From Phocoena phocoena (taxonomy: Eukaryota; Chordata; Mammalia; Artiodactyla; Phocoenidae): a stretch of DNA of 64,000 nt. The stretch lies in contig NC_089238.1 in NCBI RefSeq assembly GCF_963924675.1, positions 38,954,879 to 39,018,878 of the forward strand. The letters are read 5' to 3'. Under the pieces are notes generated by a model. That model searched no databases, had not been told where the DNA came from, and saw only the letters and a program-made list of their open reading frames with translations. A program made the position numbers and the translations under genes. Each line of letters starts with the position of its first letter. The stretch's first letter is position 1. This document shows, in pieces, positions 1-12,069 of the stretch.

Positions 1-1769
1 TGGCCACTATACCTTTCTGCTTCGTTTTCTAAAGATGTAAAATCTGTTCTAGTTTCAACTGCCATCCTGTCCCCCTTTTGGTCACAGTCAGCCTATAGGA
101 GCCAGGCCTGTACCAGCAAGGCAAGATCACTGAAGCCACATGTTGAGGGCAGGTAGCAGACAGATCTGGGCACGTGTGATCAATAGCACTGGAAATAAGG
201 ACTCCTGATCAGCCCAGCATTTGGAACCCAACCGTGGGGTCAGAACTAGAAATTTGTGTTTTTTATGCCTGAGACACACGGATAATGCCTTCCCATGGCC
301 ACAGGCTGGATCCCCTGGAGCTGCCAGCCTGGGAAATGTTCTAGGAAATCAGGTTCCCAGAATGTCTCCAGGTTTTCTGGTAGCAAAATGTCTGGAGGAC
401 AATCTGCTCGACTGTTTTCTCTAATTATAACAAGATGTTTCTCAAGTCCCCGCCCCCTCCCTGCTCAGTGCACCCCCGCAAACGTGTGCAAACTCCAGGT
501 TGCATTTCCCGTCCTTACAAGCTGTTGCCTCAGATGCAGGCACCGAGGAGTCCCTGCCCTTCTTCGCTGATCTGCAAAAAGCTGACAAAAAGAATGCAGG
601 TGACTTCTCAAGACTTTGTTATCTGAGTTCCAAACTCCCCTAGCCCGTGTGTGAGTGCATCTGCCGGCAGGAAGGAGCGCCCCCAAATGCAAACCACATG
701 TGCCTAGATCCAGAAAGCTTGTTGTATTATGCCATTAAATAAAGACTAGCAAAGCCCCCACATCAAATCAAATTTCAGAGGTGACTCTGAAAATATCCAT
801 GGATCATAACATCTCCCTCAGGGACACAACCATTCAGAAGTCTCTGAGTCTCAATTCTGATTTTCTGAAGTGACTGAGCCATTCCTCTCCTGGGTTCAGC
901 TTGCCCTCAGGCAGGCTGGAGGCCCGGGGCGGGGGGTTGGGGGGGGGGTGGGTGGGTGGGGCTCTGCACAGGTGGCGCTGCTGAGTGGAGCAGGTTTCTA
1001 ATAAGGCAGGTGTCAGCCCAGGGTGAAGACATCATTAATGATTGTTTGTGAAGGAGGAGTGGCTGCGCGCAGGGTGAGCCGGGAAGGGAGATGGCTGTCC
1101 GCCTGAGGGGTTGGTGGTAGGGATGTAAGATCCTCGTGCCCCAGCGCAGCTCGTAAGGATTCAGCAAGCAGGGGCACGCCGCTTCTGTCCCCGTGTTGGA
1201 GAGCAACAACTCAGGACAACAAGCCATCCTGCTACGAGGTTCGGCGTCACCTACAGGTACAGAAATATTGAAGGAAAGCGGGGCCTGTTTGGGTGCACTC
1301 ACTGTAAAAGTACAACGAGGCAGGCTTGATGATTGCGGGAAAGTTACCCCGGGAATGAAAACATGGCTTTCAGCTCTACAAATGCTTTTGAGATTAGAGG
1401 AGCCCCTTGGTGGCTGTGACTTTAAGTGGAGGTTGTTCCCTTGAGACAAATCAGCCTCAAATTTTCGAGAGCTCAGGGGCATAAGGAAGGAAATTGTTCC
1501 AGCAGGGAGGCTTTTATCAAAGAGCCTGGGGTAGAGTCAGAAGTGGAGAAAGGCACTGAACAGTCAGTGGGGTGGGCTGCTGGAAGCCCTACGGCGGAGA
1601 GAGGGCTGAGGGTTCTCTGCGACCAAGCCAGAGGTCACCCCTTCCCAAGGTGAGGGCTTCTCAGGGGACTGTAGGCAGAAAAGGACAAGCATGGAACTTA
1701 CGGAGACTCCTGGCCTGGAGAACCAGGATTGTCCCAGCTTCTCCCTTAACCAGTCTTATCCCAGAAGGA
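1..1769. other. Unique, non-repetitive stretch
   Basis: I see no recognisable transposon and no credible gene. Open frames up to about 190 codons exist but show no domain, no start context and no conserved motif, so I treat them as chance. GC content is higher than in the L1 blocks that follow. Its only striking internal feature is the G-run tract at 926-961. Confidence 0.6.
926..961 (+). repeat. G-rich tract, potential G-quadruplex
   Basis: The tract has successive runs of G (4, 6, 10, 3, 3 and 4) separated by one or two bases. This meets the usual four-run G-quadruplex pattern several times over on the plus strand. A role in DNA or RNA structure is inference only. No gene start is visible next to it. 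Confidence 0.7.
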
Positions 1770-3294
1770 TAAACATTGTTTTGGTTTTTAGTTTTTCTAA
1801 CTGAATTATTTACATACAAGAGATTTTTGAAAAGGTGCATCTGATTGAGTTTTGCAAATGTATTACTCCTGTAGCCACCATCCCAATTAAAATACAGAAT
1901 ATTTCCATCACCCCAACGTGGTTCCCCCTGCCCCTTCTTTCGGCCAATACTCACCCCACCTCCCTTGCAGGGGCAAACACCATCTTGATTTCTGTCATCA
2001 CAGGGTGAGTTTTGCTTGCCCTAGAGCTTCATATAAATGGAATCATACAATATTATTTTATGCCTGGCTTCTTTCACCCAAAAGAATGTTTTCAAGATTT
2101 GTTTCTGGTGTTGTGTGCAGTAAAAATTGCTTCCATTTTATTTCTGAATAGTATTCCGTTATGAGAATATATCACAGTTTATCCATTTACCTGTAGATGA
2201 ACATTGGGGTTGATAACACTTTTGGCTCTTACAAGTAAAGCTATGAACATTCTTGTACAGATGTTTGTGGAAATATGCATTCATTTCACTTGGGTAAATA
2301 ACACTGAGATTTCTGAGTCACAGGTAGCTGGATTTTTATTTTTATAAGCATCTACCAAATTATTTCTCAACATAGTTGAACCATTTTACATTGCCATCAA
2401 GTTCCAGGATATTCTGCATCCTTATCAACTCTTGGTATTGTCAGTCTTTCTAATTGTAGCCATTCTGATGTCTGTCAGAATGATATCTGTCAGAGTGATA
2501 TCATGGTGGTTTTGATTTGCACTTCCCTAATGACTAACTGTGTGGTACATCATCTCATATGCTTATAGGCTAGGTGCATATCTTATTTTGCAAGTCATTT
2601 GTCCATTTTCTTATTGGGTTATTTTATTATTGAACTGCATGAATCCTTTGTATATTCTGGATAAAATTTCTATGCAAATATATTTCCCAGTCTGATTTTT
2701 TTTTCAAGAGCAGATTTTAATTTTTCTAAAGTTTAATATGTTTTTCTTTTTGTGATTAGTACTGAATCCTATCTAAGAAATTTTCATCTACTTTAAGGCA
2801 TGAAGATATTCTTTTATGTTTCTTCTAGAAGTTATCTAGTTTTAGCTTTATGCTTAGGTATACAATTCGTCTCATATTAACTTCTGTGAAAGGTATGAGG
2901 TAAGGATTGAAATTTCCTGGTTTTTTCCATACAAGCATCTAGTTGATCCAACACTGTTTCTTTTTTTGTTTTTTTGTAAGCGTTGTTAGAAACATCTTCC
3001 AATACTATTTCTTGAAGACTTTCCTTTCCCCATTGAGTTGCCTTGACATCTACAGATACGAGTTTATTTATAGACTCTCCATTTTGTTCCAATCGATTGG
3101 TTTGTCTATCCTTACAATACAACCACACAATCTTCATTATTGAAATTTTTTGTTAAGTCTTAAAAAGTCCTCTATCTTCTTTATCAAGATAATTTGGCTA
3201 TTGTAGAGCCTTTGCATTTACATAAAAATTTTAGACTCCCCTTATCAATTAGTACAAATAGGCTTGCTAGAATTTTAATTGCAAAGACATTAAT

Positions 3295-4691
3295 TTTTTT
3301 AACATCTTTATTGGAGTATAATTGTTTTACAATGGTGTGTTAGTTTCTGATTAACAAAGTGAATCAGCTATACATATACATATATCCCCATATCTCCTCC
3401 CTCTTGCTTCTCCCTCCCACCCTCCCTATCCCATCCTTCTACGTAGATAAAAAGCACCAAGCTGATCTCCCTGTGCCATGTATCTGCTTCCCACTAGCTA
3501 TCTGTTTTACATTTGGCAGTGTATATATGTCCATGCCACTCTCTCACTTAGTCCCAGCTTACCCTTCCCCCTCCCCATGTCCTCAAGTCCATTCTCTACA
3601 TCCATGTCTTTATTCCTCTCCTGCCCCTAGGTTCCTCAGAACCATTTCTTTTTTTTAGATGCCATATATATGTTAGCATATGGTATTTGTTTCTCTTTCT
3701 GACTTACTTCACTCTGTGTGACAGTCTCTAGGTCCATCCACCTCACTACAAATAACTCAATTTTGTTTCTTTTTCTGGCTGAGTAATATTCCATTGTATA
3801 TATGTGCCACATCTTCTTTATCCATTCATCTGTTGATGGACACATAGGTTGCTTCCATGTCCTGGCTATTGTAAATAGAGCTGCAATGAACATTGTGGCA
3901 CATGACTCTTTTTGAATTATGGTTTTCTCAGGGTATATGCCCAGTAGTGCGATTGCTGGGTCATATGGTAGTTCTATTTTTAGTTTTTTAAGGAACCTCC
4001 ATACTGTTCTCCATAGTGGCTGTATCAATTTATGTTCCCATCAACAGTGCAAGACGGTTCCCTTTTCTCCACACCCTCTCCAGCATTTATTGTTTGTAGA
4101 TTTTTTGATGATGGCCATTCTGACTGGTGTGAGGTGATACCTCATTGTAGTATTGATTTGCATTTCTCTAATAATTAGTGATGTTGAGCATCCTTTCATG
4201 TGTTTCTTGGCAATCTGTATATCTTCTTTGGAGAAATGTCTGTTTAGGTCTTCAGCCCATTTTTGGATTGGATTGTTTGTTTTTTTGATACTGAGCTGCA
4301 TGAGCTGCTTGTAAATTTTGTAGATTAATCCTTTTGTCAGTTGCTTCATTTGCAAATATTTTCCCCCATTCTGAGCGTTGTCCTTACGTCTTGTTTATGG
4401 TTTTCTTTGCTGTGCGAAGGCTTTTAAGTTTCATTAGGTCCCATTTGTTTATTTTTGTTTTTTTATTTCCATTTCTCTAGGAGGTGGGTCAAAAAGGATC
4501 TTGCTGAGATTTATGTCATGGAATGTTCTGCCTATGTTTTCCTCTAAGAGTTTGATAGTGTCTGGCCTTACATTTAGGTCTTTAATCCATTTTGAGTTTA
4601 TTTTTGTGTATGGTGTTAGGGAGTCTTCTAATTTCATTCTTTCACATGTAGGTGTCCAGTTTTCCCAGCACCACTTATTGAAGAGTCTGAG
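3295..4691 (-). mobile_element. 5'-truncated younger L1 nested in the older L1
   Basis: The 3' end (poly-T and 3' UTR in plus-strand reading) starts at 3295, and the element runs through the C-terminal part of ORF2. It is flanked by a perfect 12-bp target-site duplication, aaagacattaat, at 3283-3294 and 4692-4703. This proves one retrotransposition event into the older L1. At about 1.4 kb it lacks ORF1, the endonuclease and the reverse-transcriptase core, so it was dead on arrival. Confidence 0.93.
3636..4028 (-). pseudogene. L1 ORF2p C-terminal relic
   Basis: A 130-codon open stretch carries characteristic L1 ORF2p C-terminal motifs ([52 protein letters not shown]). It is a remnant of the truncated L1 at 3295-4691. 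The start Met is internal and not a true initiator. It is not expected to be translated. Confidence 0.85.
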
Positions 4692-4931
4692 AAAGACATT
4701 AATGTTTAAAGAACAATTTGGGGGAAAAAAGACATCTTAACGATGTTGAATCTTCCAATCCATGAACATGGTGAATCTTTTATTTAGGTCTTTTAAATTT
4801 TTTCTCAACCGTGTTTTGTAGTTTTCAGCATAAAGTCCTGGCTTAAATTATTTTTAAAAGTGTATCCTCAAATATTTTCTTCACGTTTGTTAATGTTGTA
4901 GATGGTATTACTTTATATTTCATTTTCTAGT

Positions 4932-5459
4932 CAGTATTTTAGTTATCAATTGCTGTATAGTAAACCACTCAACAAGGCTCAAAATAACAGTAATCGTTTA
5001 TTAGCCCTCATAGTCTCTATTGGTAAGAAATTTGGAGTCAGTTAGATGGGAAGTTTCAACTCAGGGTCTCTCCTAAGTTTACAGTAAAAAGTGAAATAGG
5101 GCTGCGGTGATCTTCAGACTTGACCAGAACTAGATGATCCCATCACAGATAAGCTCACTTGTATGGTTGGCGATTTGATGCCGATCACTTTCCATATGTG
5201 AGACTCCCCATGGGGTTGCTTGACTGTCTTCACATCAGGGTAGCTGGCTTCCTGTACAGTACGTGATCCAAAAGACCAAGACAAAAGGTGCAGTGCCTTT
5301 GGTGACCTAGCCTCAGAAATCACACATTGTTACTTTTGCCTTTATTCTATTGGTCACTTAAGGCAGCCCCGATGCAACGTCTGTGGAGACTAGACAGGGA
5401 ATAAAACAGTGGGAGGCAAGGGTCACTGAGGACCATTTTAGAGAATAGATACCAATCCA
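4932..5459 (+). mobile_element. LTR-like mammalian repeat, ~525 bp
   Basis: The left part resembles the common mammalian repeat beginning ttagttatcaattgctg, and the right part has the tctattggtcac block and a gaccatttta end. L1 sequence stops just before it (cattttctag) and resumes just after it (tagaaatagaacgattt), so it is an insertion. I cannot name the family with certainty; an ERVL- or MaLR-class solo LTR is my best reading. No clean target-site duplication is seen. Confidence 0.5.
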
Positions 5460-6503
5460 GTCTATAGAAATAGAACGATTTCTATATGTTGATTTGTATT
5501 CTGTGACCTTGCTAAGTTGACATTAATTTTAGTAAGTTTTTTAGATGCCTTAGGATTTTCTATGTAAACAATTATGTCGTCTGTGAATAAAGATATTCTT
5601 TCTTTTTAATGCGTGCCTTCTATTTTCCTTGCTTTAGTGCATTGGCTAGAACATGGAGCACAGTGTTGAACAGAAGTGTTATGAATAGAAACCCCTGTCT
5701 TGTGCCCAGTCTTAGGTAGAACACATCCAGTATTTCACCTAAAGTACAATATTGGCTATAGGTTTATCTTGGATGTTCTTTATTAGCTTGAAAAAGTTTC
5801 TTTCTATTCCTAGATTGCTGAGAGGGCTTTTTCCACCCTCATGGGAATTGAATTTTGTTCAATGCTTTTTCTGCATCTATTAAGGCAGTCCTCTAGTTTT
5901 TCTTCTTTATTTTGCTAATGTGGTAAATTATATTGATTTAGCATGCCCAGATCAGTCAATCTTGCATACCTGGAATAAATCCCAGTGATTCATTACCCCT
6001 TTTATATATTTCTGGATTAATTTTTCTAGCATACTTTTAAGGAATTTGGCATTTGTAATCATGAGGGATATTGGACTATAATTTTATTTACTAATAATAT
6101 GTTTGTCGAGTTTTGGTATCAGAGTAATGTTGACCTTATGAAACAAGTCAGATGTGTTCCCTAATCCTCTGTTTTCCTAAAGAGTCTGTGTGAGATTAGT
6201 GATATTTCTTCCTAAAATATTTTGTAGAATTTATGAGTGACTCTATGGGTCTGGAATTTTTTTTGTCAGTACGTTCTTTTCCTAACTTGATTTCTTTAAA
6301 AGATATATTACTGTTCAAAATTTTTCTTGCATTTGCTTTGGTATGTTGTCACAACCGAGAAATTTGCCATTTTGTTTCAGTTGACAAATAAGTTGACACA
6401 AAGTTGTTAGTTTTGTAATATTTATGGGATCTGCTGTTATTTCTCCTGTCATTCCATTAGCATGAAATTGTCAATTCTGTAATATTTGTAGGGTATCTAA
6501 TCA

Positions 6504-7034
6504 TGCAGAAAAGAGTTAACACAGCAGGTCTGACTGCTATTATTTGGAAGAAATGATTTCAAGATTGGCCCTTGGGTGGCATCTAGAAACTTAGATTTGG
6601 GGAGGGTCCTCACTGTCCTTATCTGATAAGAGGAGCACACTGTACCTAAACTGTACGAACAATACGGTGTGTGCTAAATATGTGCTTTCCTTCTGGAATT
6701 TTGTTACATGCTGAACAGAGGCTGCATACATGACCAGCCCCTCCCCATCCATGGACACCAAATCTCTAATAAGCTCATCAGACATTTCACATATGTTGTC
6801 ATAAGTAACTTTGGGGAACCTAAACATGTCTTATGTGACTTCACTGAGAGCAGAATCTTGAAAGCTTACACCTGGTTTCCTCTAAACTTCACTCCATGAA
6901 CCTTTTCCCTTCGTTGATTCTGTTTTGTATTCTTTTGCTGTTAAAAAAAAAAAATTCTTAGCCATGAGTATGTCTATATGCTGAGTCTTTAAGTCCTCCT
7001 AGCAAACCTGGGTAGCCTGGGGACCACCAATACA
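6504..7034 (+). mobile_element. Solo LTR, ERVL-type
   Basis: It starts with TG and ends with CA. The 3' part has the typical polyadenylation-region layout (pyrimidine-rich block, then tatatgctgagtc, then tcctcctagcaaacctgggt). The place where a polyadenylation signal is expected holds a run of A. It sits inside the old minus-strand L1, which resumes at 7035. No retroviral internal region is attached. I could not identify a matching 5-bp duplication, so the edges may have shifted by a few bases. Confidence 0.65.
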
Positions 7035-7685
7035 GTAGTTATTTCTCCTCTATAATACCAGTATTTGTCATTTATATTTTCTCCTTAGTTGGTCTGGGAA
7101 TCCTTTTAGAGAACAAACTTTGGCCTTGTGGACTTGATGGCTCAACAGTGGTCATGTGGTCTGTTTTCTATGTCATGATTTCTAACCTCATCTTCATTAT
7201 TTCCTGATTTTTACTTTGTGATTAATTTGTACTTTTATTTGCTTCACACGGTGGAAGCTTAGATCACTGATTTTTAAGCCTATCTCCTTTTCTCATATAA
7301 GCACTTAAAACTTACACATTCATCTAAGTATTTCTTTAGTTCCTGCCCACAAATTTTGATATGTTGTGCTTTCAAAATATTTTTAACCCCACCTTGTGAT
7401 TTCTACTAATTTCCAAATATTTTAGAATTTTCCAGATACGTTACTGTTATTGATTTCAAATGATATTCTACTCTTGGCCAAGAATATACTCTGTATGATT
7501 CCAACCAGTGGATGATTATTGAGACTTCTTTTAAGGGCCAGCAGATGGTCTATCTTTATGAATGCACCATCTGCACTATATTTTTGCTTTCAACTCATCC
7601 ATGTGTTTATACTTAAAGTATATCTCCTAAAAACAATATGTACTTGGTTCTTCCTTTATGTCCGGTATGACAATCGCTTCCTTTA

Positions 7686-7978
7686 TTTTTTTTTAAATAA
7701 ATTTATTTATTTTTGGCTGCATTGGGTCTTCGCTGCTGCACCTGGGCTTTCTCTAGTTGCGGCGAGGGGGGGCTACCCTTCATTGCAGTGCGAGGGCTTC
7801 TCATTGTGGTGGCTTCTCTTGTTGCGGAGCATGGGCTCTAGGTGCACGGGCTTCAGTAGTTGTGGTACACAGGCTTAGTTGCTCCCCGGCATGTGGGATC
7901 TTCCTGGACCAGGGCCCGAACCCGTGTCCCCTGCATTGGCAGGCAGATTCTTAACCACTGTGCCACCAGGGAAGTCCT
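7686..7978 (-). mobile_element. CHR-2-like SINE (tRNA-derived)
   Basis: This is a full-length ~290-bp element, minus strand, with its T-rich tail at 7686 and its tRNA-like head (rc of ccaccagggaagtcc) at the right. It is flanked by a perfect 9-bp target-site duplication, cttccttta, at 7677-7685 and 7979-7987. A degenerate pol III B box lies in the head (plus-strand gcccgaaccc). The family marks Cetacea and close relatives. Confidence 0.93.
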
Positions 7979-8441
7979 CTTCCTTTAAGTTGGAATGTGT
8001 AGTTTATTTGCATTTGATGTAAATATTAATATAGTTTGGATTAGTTATGCCAGCATGCTATTTATTATTTGTACTCTCAGTTTTTGTTCTTTTGTTCCTC
8101 CTTTGCTATCTTCTTTTGGGCTAATCAAGCTTTTGAAATTGTTTTAACCTGTCTCCTTTATTGGCATTTTCATTCTTATTTAGTTTTTTAAATTGTTATT
8201 CTGATAACAATATGCATCCTTAGCTTATCTAAACCTAATGTGAATTAACTTTATATCATTTCACATATAATGTAAGAGTCTAGAATAGTATGTTCCCACC
8301 CTGTCTCAGTGCTGTCATCACATATTTTACCACTACTTTATCAGCCTCAACTTTGTTATTAATTTTTCTCTACAGAGTTCATTACATAGTAGAAAATTTG
8401 AGAAAAGAAAATATAGCTTTTCATATTTACTTTTTGTAGCG

Positions 8442-8479
8442 CCCTTCCTCCCTCCCTCCCTCCCTCCCTCCCTTCCTTC
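8442..8479 (+). repeat. (CCCT)n microsatellite
   Basis: A polypyrimidine simple repeat, roughly eight ccct or cctc units, lies inside the ORF1-side remains of the old L1. Confidence 0.9.
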
Positions 8480-10190
8480 TGATTTATGGTTCATTTGGTA
8501 TTATTCACATTCAACCTGAATAACTTCCTATAGCATTTCTTGTAGTGTGAGTCAGTATATTTTCTCAGCTTTCATTTACCTGAAAAAATGTCTTTATTTT
8601 TTCCTTCATTTTTAAAAAGATACTTTCACACTTGGTACAGCAATCTATGTAATAGTCCCTCGCTGCACATCACCCCCTGACACTTGAAGATGTCATCCCT
8701 TTATCTTCTGGTCTCCATGCTTTCTCTGTCTGTCTTTTTACATAATAAATCTGCTGTCTCTTCTCTGGGTTCTCCTGTATACGTCTCCCCACCTTCCATT
8801 CCCCCGAGCTTGTGAGGTTTTCTGCTTACCATGTTTGACAGCAGTTTAACGGTAACGGGCCCAGGCATGATTTCCTTTGTATTTGTTCTGCCTGAGGTTT
8901 TCTGTTTTTATTGGATCTGTGGGTTGATGATTTTGCTCAAACTTTGAAAAAGTTTGGACAACATTTCTTCCAATATCCACTTTTCCCCCCCCTAATTCTC
9001 ACTTTCCTCTCTTCTTGGACACAGTTACAGGTTGGTTTTTTTGTTTGTTTTGGGGGGGGGTTTCCAATTTTTCTTTTTCTTTCCTCTGTTCTTAGTCTGG
9101 ATAATTACTATTAATGTATCTTTAAATTTATAAATACTTTCTTTTGTTGGACCTAATCTTCTGTTGATCCCATCCAATGATGCTTCTTTTAAATTTTAGC
9201 TATTGTATTTGTCTATTTAAGATCTCTATTTGATTCCTTTCTTTTTTAAGTTTTTATATCTCTTCTGAAATTATCCATTTCTTTATTATCATTATCTCTA
9301 ACATTTTCTCTTTTTTTAATATTTTCATATTGGTTATTTTTTAATGAAGTGCAAATGCTTCCCCCCCCCAGTTTTATTGAGATATAATTGACAAGGTAAC
9401 CTTGTGTCAGTTTAAGGTGTCTAATACCTTGAGTTGATACATTTACTAATTGTAAAATGATTACCACCATAGTATTAGCTACCCACCTCTATTGGTCACA
9501 TAATTACTGTTTCTTTTTTATACTGAGAAAATTAAAGATCTACTTTCTTGGCAAAATTCAAGTATATGATACAGTATTATTATCTATACTCACCATGCTC
9601 TACATTAGATCCCCAAACTTGTTAATCTTAGAACTTGAAGTTTGTATCCTTTGAGCAGTATCTGCCCATTATACCCAACCCCTAACATCTGAGAACCACC
9701 ACTCTACTCTCTGTTTCTCTGAGTTTGTCTTTTTTAGATACCACATATAAGCGATATAATTCAGTATTTTTGTCTTTCTCTCTCTGACTTATCCACTTAG
9801 CAGAATGCTCTCAAGGTCACCCAAGTGGTTGCAAACTCCAAGATTTATTTCTTTCTTGTGGCTGAATAATATTCCTCTCTGTATATGTTTAAATAATCAC
9901 ATAATTTTTTATCCATCCATCAGTTGTGGACACAGGTTGTTTCCATGTCTTGGCTATAGTGAGTAATGCTGCAGTGAAAATGGAAGTGCAGATATCTCTA
10001 GAAGATGCTGATTTAATTTCTTTGGGCATATACTCAGAAATGGGATAGCTGGATTATATGGTAGTAATGTTAATTTTTTTTGAAGAGCTTCCACGCTGTT
10101 TTCCACACTGGCTGTACCAATTGCATTCCTACCAACAGTGCACAAGAGTTCCCTTTTCCCCACACCCTCACCAACAGTTACCTCTTACCT

Positions 10191-10490
10191 GTTTGTTTGT
10201 TTGTTTATTTATTTATTGCTATGTTGGGTCTTCGTTGCTGCGCGCGGGCCTTCTCTAGTTGCAGTGAGCAGGGGCTACTCTTCGTTGCGGTACGCGGGCT
10301 TCTCATTTAGGTTGCTTCTCTTGTTGCAGAGCACGGGCTCTAGGTGCACGAGTTTCAGTAGTTGTGGCTCACGGGCTCTAGAGCACAGGCTCAGTAGTTG
10401 TGGCGCACAGGCTTAGTTGCTCCGTGGCTTGTGGGATCTTTTCGGACCAGGGCTCAAATCCATGTCCCCTGAATTGGCAGGCGGATTCTT
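10191..10490 (-). mobile_element. CHR-2-like SINE, first of a tandem pair
   Basis: It is minus strand with a T/G-rich tail (tttg repeats) at 10191. Its tRNA-like head is cut off exactly after ggcaggcggattctt, where the tail of a second SINE begins. The last ~25 bp of the head (normally aaccactg...gggaagtcc) are missing here and are supplied only once, at the end of the second copy. Confidence 0.9.
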
Positions 10491-10788
10491 TTTTTATTTT
10501 TATCTTTTGGCTGTGTTGGGTCTTTGTTTCTGCGCATGGGCTTTCTCTAGTTGTGGAGGGCGGGGACTGCTCTTCATTCCAGTGCACGGGCTTGTCACTG
10601 AGGTGGCATCTCTTGTGGAGCACGGGCTCTAGGCCTGCGGGCTTCAGTAGTTGTGGCTCGCGGGCTCTAGAGAGCAGGCTCAGTAGTTGTGGCACATGGG
10701 CTTAGTTGCTCTGTGGCATGTGGGATCTTCCCGGACCAGGGCTCGAACCCATGTCCCCTGCATTAACCACTGCGCCACCAGGGAAGTC
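10491..10788 (-). mobile_element. CHR-2-like SINE, second of a tandem pair
   Basis: It is minus strand with a poly-T tail at 10491 and a head ending in ccaccagggaagtc at 10788. It lacks the internal head block ggcaggcggattctt that the first copy keeps at its end. The simplest history is insertion of this copy into the head of the first, followed by a small deletion between the two heads. The flanking L1 resumes at about 10790 (a short ccctctt-like repeat on both sides is only suggestive). Confidence 0.88.
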
Positions 10789-12035
10789 TCCCTCTTGTCT
10801 TTTTGGTGATAGCCATTCTAACTGGTGTGAGGTGATATCTCATTGTGGTTTTGATTTGCATTTCCCTGATAATTTATGATGTTGAGCACCATTTCGTGTT
10901 CCTGTGGGCCATATGTATGACTGCTTCTGAAGACTGTCTATTAAGTTCCTCCCATTTTTTAATTATCTATTAGGGTTTTTTTTTGCTATTGAGTTGTATT
11001 GAGATATTTATATATTTTTGATATTAACCCCTTATCAGATACATGATTTGCAAATATTTTCTCTCATTCCTTAGGTTCCCTTTACATTTTGTTGTTTTTC
11101 TTTTGCTGTGCAGAAGCTGTTTAGTTTGATGTATTTAGTTTTTAGTTTAGTTTTTTAGTTTGATTTAGTATTTAGTTTTTAGTTTGATGTATTTATTTTT
11201 GCTTTTGTTGCTTGTGCTTTTGTTATTACATCCAGAAAATCACTGCTGAGACCAATGTCAAGGAGTTTTTTCCTATTTTATTTATAATTGTTTTATGGAT
11301 TCAGATCTTAAATTTAAGTCTTTAATTCAATTTCAGTTTTGTCAGTGTGTAAGATAGAGGTCCAGTTTCATTATTCTGCATGTTACGCACTTTTCCAGTC
11401 ACCATTTATTGAAGATATTATCCTTATTGAGTATTCTTGGCACTCTTGTCAAATATTAGTTGCCCATATATGTGGGAGTTTATTTCTAGGCTCTAAATTC
11501 TGTTTCATGGGTCTGTTTTTCTGTTTTTATGTCAGTACCATACTCTTTTGAATACTGTATAGTATAGCTTGAAATAAGGAAATGTGATGCTTCTAGCTTT
11601 GTTCTTTCTCAAGATTGCTTTGGCTATTTGAGATCCTTTGTTGCTCCATAAGAATGTCAGCATGGATTTTTTTCTATTTCTGTGACAAATGCCATTGGAA
11701 TTTTGATAGGAATTACACTGAATCTATAAATGGCTTTGGATAATATGGACATTTTTAACAATATCCTTCCAATCCATGAACATGGGGTATCTTTCCATTT
11801 GTTTGTCTTCAATTTCTTTTATCAAAGTCTTGTAGTTTTTAGTGAACAGGTCTTTCACCTCCTTGGTTAAAGTTATTTCAAAGTATTTTATTGCTTTTAA
11901 TGCTATTGTGAACAAGATTGTTTTTGTTCTTTTTCGTTTTGCCATTAGCTTACAAAACTGAAAGTTTTCTGTATGTTGATTTTGTATCCTGCATTCTTAC
12001 TGAATTCATTGATTAGTTATGTTTTTCAGTCGAAA

Positions 12036-12069
12036 ATATATGTATATATATATATATATGTATATATAA
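12036..12069. repeat. (TA)n microsatellite in L1
   Basis: Alternating TA with a few G interruptions lies within the ORF2-derived part of the L1. Confidence 0.9.

Larger units (their letters stand above)
1770..9355 (-). mobile_element. Old L1 (LINE-1), interrupted several times
   Basis: Read on the minus strand, this runs from ORF1-like sequence (about 9.3-8.5 kb) through the ORF2 endonuclease and reverse-transcriptase regions to a 3' UTR near 1.8 kb. It is diverged and has no long ORF. It is split by a younger L1 (3295-4691), an LTR-like repeat (4932-5459), an ERVL-type LTR (6504-7034), a SINE (7686-7978) and a CCCT microsatellite. L1 sequence resumes in register after each insertion, which is the main evidence that it is one element. 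The 5' end is lost in the ORF1 region. The boundaries are approximate. Confidence 0.8.

Noticed and set aside
735..745. AATAAA-like signal (ttaaataaagac) as a gene 3' end
   Set aside because: No upstream coding frame or downstream GU-rich context. Single hexamers are frequent by chance.
907..1482. 191-codon minus-strand open frame
   Set aside because: GC-rich region where stops are rare by chance. Overlaps other frames, ends in a Pro-rich run produced by the G tract, and has no domain or signal.
7519..7954. 119- and 65-codon plus-strand frames
   Set aside because: Their C-terminal parts are translated antisense SINE sequence.
10138..10705. Cluster of 71-105 codon frames
   Set aside because: Translations of the antisense SINE tandem.
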